41,753 bases of DNA, from NCBI GenBank assembly GCA_017539425.1, contig JAFYHA010000145.1:1-41753 (forward strand), in the 5' to 3' direction. This DNA comes from Clostridia bacterium (GTDB lineage: Bacteria; Bacillota; Clostridia; Oscillospirales; CAG-272). The notes under the pieces were generated by a model that searched no databases, was not told the DNA's origin, and worked only from the letters and a program-made list of their open reading frames with translations. The first letter of the stretch is position 1, and the number at the start of each line of letters is the position of its first letter. Below, one piece after another: positions 39,701 to 41,753 of this stretch. The position numbers and the translations under genes were made by a program.

Positions 39701-39856
39701 CCAGCCCTTTTCAGGAGGCTGGCGAAGGTGGTCCTTGGTTTCCACCCCTTCTACGTTATCCAGTTCTCCGATCCTATTGAAGATTCTACCCTCGTAGATT
39801 CTGTTGATCCGGTCCATTTTGTCGTACAGTCTGCCATCATACTCGCTGTATGTCAT
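36758..39856 (-). CDS. GH38 alpha-mannosidase
   Basis: The 1032-residue zinc glycosidase has an N-terminal carbohydrate-binding-like sandwich (about residues 1-250). The GH38 catalytic domain starts GILGHSHMDTAWLWPYTET (His and Asp zinc ligands), and DSFWLPDTFGYSAAIPQIM carries the nucleophile Asp. KNQFHDILPGSSI holds a further His-Asp of the family, and C-terminal beta domains follow. There is no signal peptide, so it acts on imported or cytosolic alpha-mannosides. AAGGAG lies upstream of the ATG. It shares an operon with the broken fucosidase, consistent with N-glycan use. Confidence 0.95.
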   Translation of the reverse strand: MTYSEYDGRLYDKMDRINRIYEGRIFNRIGELDNVEGVETKDHLRQPPEKGWIEWKSGMIWGGEYMNLWTKGSFSVPKEMTGKDLYILPETGAQEGLVFVNGKPVGSLNQARGGPDGHYSIWMGKAKKAGETFQVAIDNYAWHNNPGCSPYENYGRDNAPDSAFKKTYTGIYVCVRDNDIFYFTFALRNLVQMARVLSDENVLKFEAQNTVRKIHAFLCMDPLHREYEVWHDSILRANELLRAFYAKAHKENPYRGYVGILGHSHMDTAWLWPYTETIRKCARTYANALAMMDKYPEYRFVQSSALHCDWMRTEYPTIFEDMKRRIAEGRYEVNGGVWVECDCNITSGELMVRQFLKGQEFYRNYFNKTTDSFWLPDTFGYSAAIPQIMKGCEVDYFYTTKMSWNDLNRFPYETFVWEGIDGTHVLTHLNQMHCSPDVATVTNSLRGVQDKKDCPDRLVAFGFGDGGGGPNEQMIEDARITTALGGIPKVEYTTISDFMKRLQEKYTDLPVYKGELYLEKHRGTLTQAHDNKRNNRKAEFALQLFEFLNVLSGKPMNRRNDELVKVILKNQFHDILPGSSIQIVNETSRKEFTELFKAFRAEDEAYLNTMVKPDENKIYALNPLSFDRSDLIIADGTIPGVEGYDVEHFRDMSGCEKTAIGRVTVPAYGAVSLTVSKKKRSRKSPFRYADHKLETPRYSVEFDPCGSITSLVHKETGREVRKPGSAPLNSLYVYEDVPVEWDNWDIDLDAADTAQIETRLISSEVIADGPLFFAIRNRYQLGFASSLTQDVIFYAGSDRIDFVTKLDWKEKRVLLKAGFDVDILSDTATHEIQYGHVQRTTKRNTKLDAGQFEVCNHKWTDISDTRFGVALLNDCKYGISVNGSDMRLSLHRGGCRPDASGDEGVHDLTYSLLPHAGALSTKNVICPAYELNVPVVTGKGELNRPSHLTISSDHVICEALKPADQARKTVVARLYETERTYAETDIRLPEGARKVYLGNMLEDAKEELKISKEGTVHLSFHPFEIKTILIRF

Positions 39857-39972
39857 TGCTTTTCTCCTTCAAAAATATCCTGCTGGTTCTTACGATATTG
39901 CCTGTTTTCCAATTTTACCGCCATATTATCCCGCTTCTTTGTGCTCATGCAGAATGAATACGTGTCGGAATG

Positions 39973-40001
39973 ATTATACTATACGACATCGATGAAAACA
40001 A
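39973..40001 (-). promoter_or_regulatory. Promoter of the GH38-fucosidase operon
   Basis: On the minus strand TTGTTT (39996-40001), a 17-base spacer, and TATAAT (39973-39978). The leader is about 110 bases. Confidence 0.6.
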
Positions 40002-40016
40002 GAAGCCTCTTTTGCC

Positions 40017-40207
40017 CTAGTAGACAAAAAAGGTATCGGCATAGCCGAGACATTCCGCAAAACAGAACGAGGAAATAACCGCGCTTCCGTTTTCAAAGGA
40101 AGTGACGTCAAAGCGGTTTTGCATCACATGTATTAAACTCTTCACATCCTTAGTATCTATAGTCACAGGGATTATTTCCGCTGTTTTCTCTTGTGCTTTT
40201 TTGCCAT
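40017..40207 (-). CDS. Small protein, possibly made by -1 frameshifting
   Basis: The best start is ATG 40207, preceded by GGAGG with 5 intervening bases, but in that frame only 11 codons follow (MAKKHKRKQRK, stop at 40172-40174). Codons 2-4 contain A AAA AAG (40196-40202). Slipping back one base there yields a 63-residue product, MAKKAQEKTAEIIPVTIDTK ... ECLGYADTFFVY. Its frame is otherwise open and protein-like, with a Pro/Thr/Asp-rich start and a hydrophobic end. The only in-frame alternative is an ATG at 40253 with no ribosome binding site, which lies upstream of a palindromic operator. No family is recognised. A frameshift mutation is an alternative. Confidence 0.4.
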
Positions 40208-40226
40208 ATATACCTCCATCTTTTGT

Positions 40227-40243
40227 GGTCACAAATTGTGACC
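40227..40243. promoter_or_regulatory. Palindromic site upstream of the small gene
   Basis: GGTCACAAATTGTGACC is a perfect 8-bp-arm palindrome with a central A, located 20 bases before the ATG at 40207. It is a probable operator or an mRNA hairpin. No clear promoter was identified around it. Confidence 0.5.
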
Positions 40244-40339
40244 TCAAAAGCATTTATCTATTTATTTTAACTATAAAATATGTTACAGCTCGCATAAAAC
40301 ACTATACCGGTTTTAACGATGCCGCTAAAATCAAATTCA

Positions 40340-40945
40340 TTATATCTCAAATAATTTGAATGCCCCTTCTGACATGACATACACGCTGTTTTTTGATTTT
40401 GGGATACCGCGACTCGAAACAAATATTCCTTCATCAAGTCCCGTAATGATACCGGGTTTGCCCTTGATTATGACAATTGACCTCTCATTTTCTTTATTGA
40501 TTGGTTTTATAAAAACTTTCTCAACCCGCGACGGACCGCCAACACCGCCAAATGGGTATAATTGAACCCAATATATCGTATTGTTAGACCGACACTCGAT
40601 ATGAGTAGCCTTCGTTGCCCGTGATTTCGATACATAAACGGTATAATTCTTTCCGCTTTTTGAAAACGATACCGTTTTGTATAATTCGTTCTCATCCGTT
40701 ACTTTACCCAAAGAGATAAACGCCCTATAAACCGAGATCGCATCTTCGTCAACACACTCCATTATGTCAGAAATATTGCATCTCAAAGTTTCACAAATAC
40801 GCAGGAGAGTATCCGTTGTAACAGTTTCAGATTTTGTCATTTTGGCAACAATACGTGAACTGATCCCGCTCATTTCAATAAGGTCCTTTTTTGTCATACT
40901 TTTACTAGCCAAAAGCTTCCAAAGTTTTGAATAGTCTATTCTCAT
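40340..40945 (-). CDS. XRE-type helix-turn-helix regulator with C-terminal domain
   Basis: The 201-residue protein has a Cro/CI-like HTH at residues 1-65 (YSKLWKLLASKSMTKKDLIE, ISSRIVAKMTKSETVTTDTLLRICETLRCNISDIME). A C-terminal beta-rich domain of about 130 residues (VSFSKSGKNYTVYVSKSRAT, IYWVQLYPFGGVGG, IIKGKPGIITGLDEG) is not recognised. The ATG at 40945 has AGGAGG 8 bases upstream. A GTG at 40954 is less likely. The base composition is clearly more AT-rich than the rest of the window, suggesting transfer. A perfect palindrome overlaps the -35 of its promoter, so it probably represses itself. The downstream small gene may be a partner. Confidence 0.8.
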   Translation of the reverse strand: MRIDYSKLWKLLASKSMTKKDLIEMSGISSRIVAKMTKSETVTTDTLLRICETLRCNISDIMECVDEDAISVYRAFISLGKVTDENELYKTVSFSKSGKNYTVYVSKSRATKATHIECRSNNTIYWVQLYPFGGVGGPSRVEKVFIKPINKENERSIVIIKGKPGIITGLDEGIFVSSRGIPKSKNSVYVMSEGAFKLFEI

Positions 40946-40965
40946 CAAAGTCACCTCCTGACGTT

Positions 40966-40994
40966 AGGATAACACGAACCCCATTCTTTGTCAA
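40966..40994 (-). promoter_or_regulatory. Promoter of the XRE regulator gene
   Basis: On the minus strand TTGACA (40989-40994), a 17-base spacer, and TATCCT (40966-40971). The -35 overlaps the edge of the large palindrome. Confidence 0.7.
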
Positions 40995-41023
40995 TAATTA
41001 TTTACAATGGTAAATAATTATTG
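40992..41023. promoter_or_regulatory. Perfect 14-bp-arm palindrome, probable operator
   Basis: CAATAATTATTTAC (40992-41005) and GTAAATAATTATTG (41010-41023) are perfect inverted repeats around AATG, directly upstream of the XRE gene and overlapping its -35. Confidence 0.7.
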
Positions 41024-41081
41024 AGAATTGAAGGGCTTTTGAACGGTTGAGCAAAATCAGGAAACGGATAGCAATTCAAAA

Positions 41082-41105
41082 AAGCACTTGCTCTTGCAAG
41101 TGCTT
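41082..41105 (-). terminator. Second terminator downstream of the rRNA operon
   Basis: AAGCACTTGC (41082-41091), loop TCTT, GCAAGTGCTT (41096-41105). The minus strand reads into a T6 run. Confidence 0.75.
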
Positions 41106-41124
41106 GCGGTTTTCAGGTTAAATC

Positions 41125-41309
41125 GCCGCTTTCGCGGCAGTTTTATTATGCCTTACGGGAACCCCCGCCGACATAGTTTTATTGCTCCCGTTGGTCGCAG
41201 TTATATTATATTCGCCAGCAAGCCTTTTACTGCGCTAAGCGCAATATAACTCGTCCAAAAGACGAATATAACTGCAACGCAATATAACTTGCCTCAGGCG
41301 AATATAACT
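41125..41309. repeat. Array of AATATAACT boxes alternating with short hairpins
   Basis: Four direct copies of AATATAACT start at 41243, 41265, 41281 and 41301. Three inverted relatives lie on the left: AGTTTTATT at 41139 and 41175, and AGTTATATT at 41199. Most gaps hold a small palindrome, for example GCCGC-N4-GCGGC (41125-41138), TGCGC-TAA-GCGCA (41231-41243), TCGTC-N5-GACGA (41251-41265) and GCCT-C-AGGC (41291-41299). No open frame or promoter is seen in this gene-free stretch of about 400 bases between the XRE promoter and the tRNA. Confidence 0.65.
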
Positions 41310-41349
41310 GAAAGAAACCTGATTTGATAGACAAATCAGGTTTCTTTCA
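41309..41349 (-). terminator. Terminator of the rRNA/tRNA operon (18-bp perfect stem)
   Basis: The perfect 18-base arms 41309-41326 and 41332-41349 with loop ATAGA begin one base after the tRNA-Asn CCA. The 3' arm on the minus strand is T-rich (GGTTTCTTTCA) and continues GTTATATT. Confidence 0.7.
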
Positions 41350-41425
41350 TGGCGCCCCCTGATGGACTTGAACCAACGACTCCCTGATTAACAGTCAGGT
41401 GCTCTACCGACTGAGCTAAGGAGGC
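41350..41425 (-). tRNA. tRNA-Asn (anticodon GTT)
   Basis: The 76-nt cloverleaf on the minus strand has acceptor GCCTCCT pairing with AGGGGGC (one G-U), D stem GCTC/GAGC, anticodon arm CCTGA-CTGTTAA-TCAGG with anticodon GTT, a TTCAAGT loop, discriminator G and an encoded CCA. It lies downstream of the 5S gene. Confidence 0.96.
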
Positions 41426-41472
41426 ACATTTTTGAAAAACCGGGGAAACTATTCAGTTCCCCCGGCCTTTTT

Positions 41473-41586
<114 letters not shown>

Positions 41587-41592
41587 TGACTA

Positions 41593-41665
41593 TGCACCTT
41601 CGGGGACTCGAACCCCGGACCCACTGATTAAGAGTCAGTTGCTCTACCAGCTGAGCTAAAGGTGC
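41593..41665 (-). tRNA. tRNA-Lys (anticodon CTT)
   Basis: The 73-nt cloverleaf on the minus strand has acceptor GCACCTT with AAGGTGC, D stem GCTC/GAGC, anticodon arm ACTGA-CTCTTAA-TCAGT (CTT), T arm CGGGG-TTCGAGT-CCCCG and discriminator A. CCA is not encoded (TAG follows), unlike the neighbouring tRNA-Asn. Confidence 0.96.
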
Positions 41666-41753
41666 TCGTCCCGAAAGCTTTTCTGTACGTGTCAAACACG
41701 TCCATTGAAAATCGAACAAAGAAAGAATGGGAAAACCGAAACTCAAGTAGTCA
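41666..41753 (-). other. rRNA operon spacer upstream of tRNA-Lys
   Basis: This AT-rich spacer with TTCGATTTTCAATGG on the minus strand resembles bacterial rRNA spacers. No 23S 3' end is recognisable inside the window. Confidence 0.4.

Noticed and set aside
38795-39973. 392-codon + strand frame opposite the GH38 gene
   Set aside because: Antisense to a clear alpha-mannosidase, and the translation shows no family motifs.
40102-40359. 85-codon + frame with hydrophobic stretches
   Set aside because: It is antisense to the frameshift gene and its operator and lacks a ribosome binding site.
41243-41309. CRISPR array
   Set aside because: The repeats are only 9 bases, spacing varies (22, 16 and 20), the spacers are palindromic, and no cas genes are near.

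Overview
The window looks like a chromosomal segment of a strictly anaerobic member of the Clostridia (Bacillota), moderately GC-rich and probably a gut or rumen fermenter. I cannot name the genus. The grounds are an NADH-linked [FeFe] hydrogenase (hydCBA), a biotin-dependent Na+-pumping decarboxylase cluster, a Re-citrate-synthase-like enzyme, a clostridial-type topoisomerase IV A subunit, strong purine-rich ribosome binding sites, and several sigma-A promoters with 17-bp spacers. Function calls rest on reading motifs from memory. No database search was run.

Layout. (a) 1-1273: the end of an azoreductase-like flavoprotein and a stand-alone nucleoside-phosphorylase-fold protein. (b) 1348-2814 (-): a Re-citrate-synthase/isopropylmalate-synthase relative, divergent from an eight-gene + strand operon (3122-11423) of Gfo/Idh/MocA oxidoreductase, coaE, lytic transglycosylase, M18 aminopeptidase, prfA, sua5, parC and a 42-residue membrane protein. 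Five TTGCAA boxes sit between the two promoters. (c) 11488-16234 (-): a Na+-pump operon with both a 12S-like and a 5S-like carboxyltransferase, plus gamma, biotin-carrier and beta subunits. (d) 16457-18897 (-): a Crp-family regulator, a lipoprotein and a NitT/TauT-type permease with no ATPase gene. (e) 19034-23010: a small membrane protein, a large GH42-like protein and a divergent phosphodiesterase. (f) 23091-25638 (-): an ArsR / free HMA / P-type ATPase metal-efflux operon. (g) 25775-28802 (-): a BadF-type sugar kinase, a GH78-like glycosidase and a TSCPD protein. (h) 28984-33143 (-): hydCBA. (i) 33342-39856 (-): msrA and a GH38 alpha-mannosidase followed by a GH29 alpha-L-fucosidase that is broken by an IS200/IS605 element (tnpA + tnpB) and by a separate frameshift. 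(j) 40017-41023: an AT-rich islet with an XRE regulator, a 14-bp-arm palindromic operator and a small gene whose reading needs a -1 shift at a dnaX-type slippery site. (k) 41082-41753 (-): the distal end of an rRNA operon (tRNA-Lys, 5S rRNA, tRNA-Asn), its terminators, and an unusual array of AATATAACT boxes alternating with short hairpins.

How it fits together. Hydrogenase, citrate synthesis and the Na+-coupled decarboxylase describe fermentative redox and carboxylic-acid metabolism. GH38, GH29, GH78-like, GH42-like and the sugar kinase suggest use of host or plant glycans taken up as oligosaccharides, since none of these glycosidases shows a signal peptide. The most informative structure is the IS605 insertion. 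Removing 34661-36551 rejoins the fucosidase frame exactly, which gives base-level element ends and predicts the TnpB guide and its target-adjacent motif.
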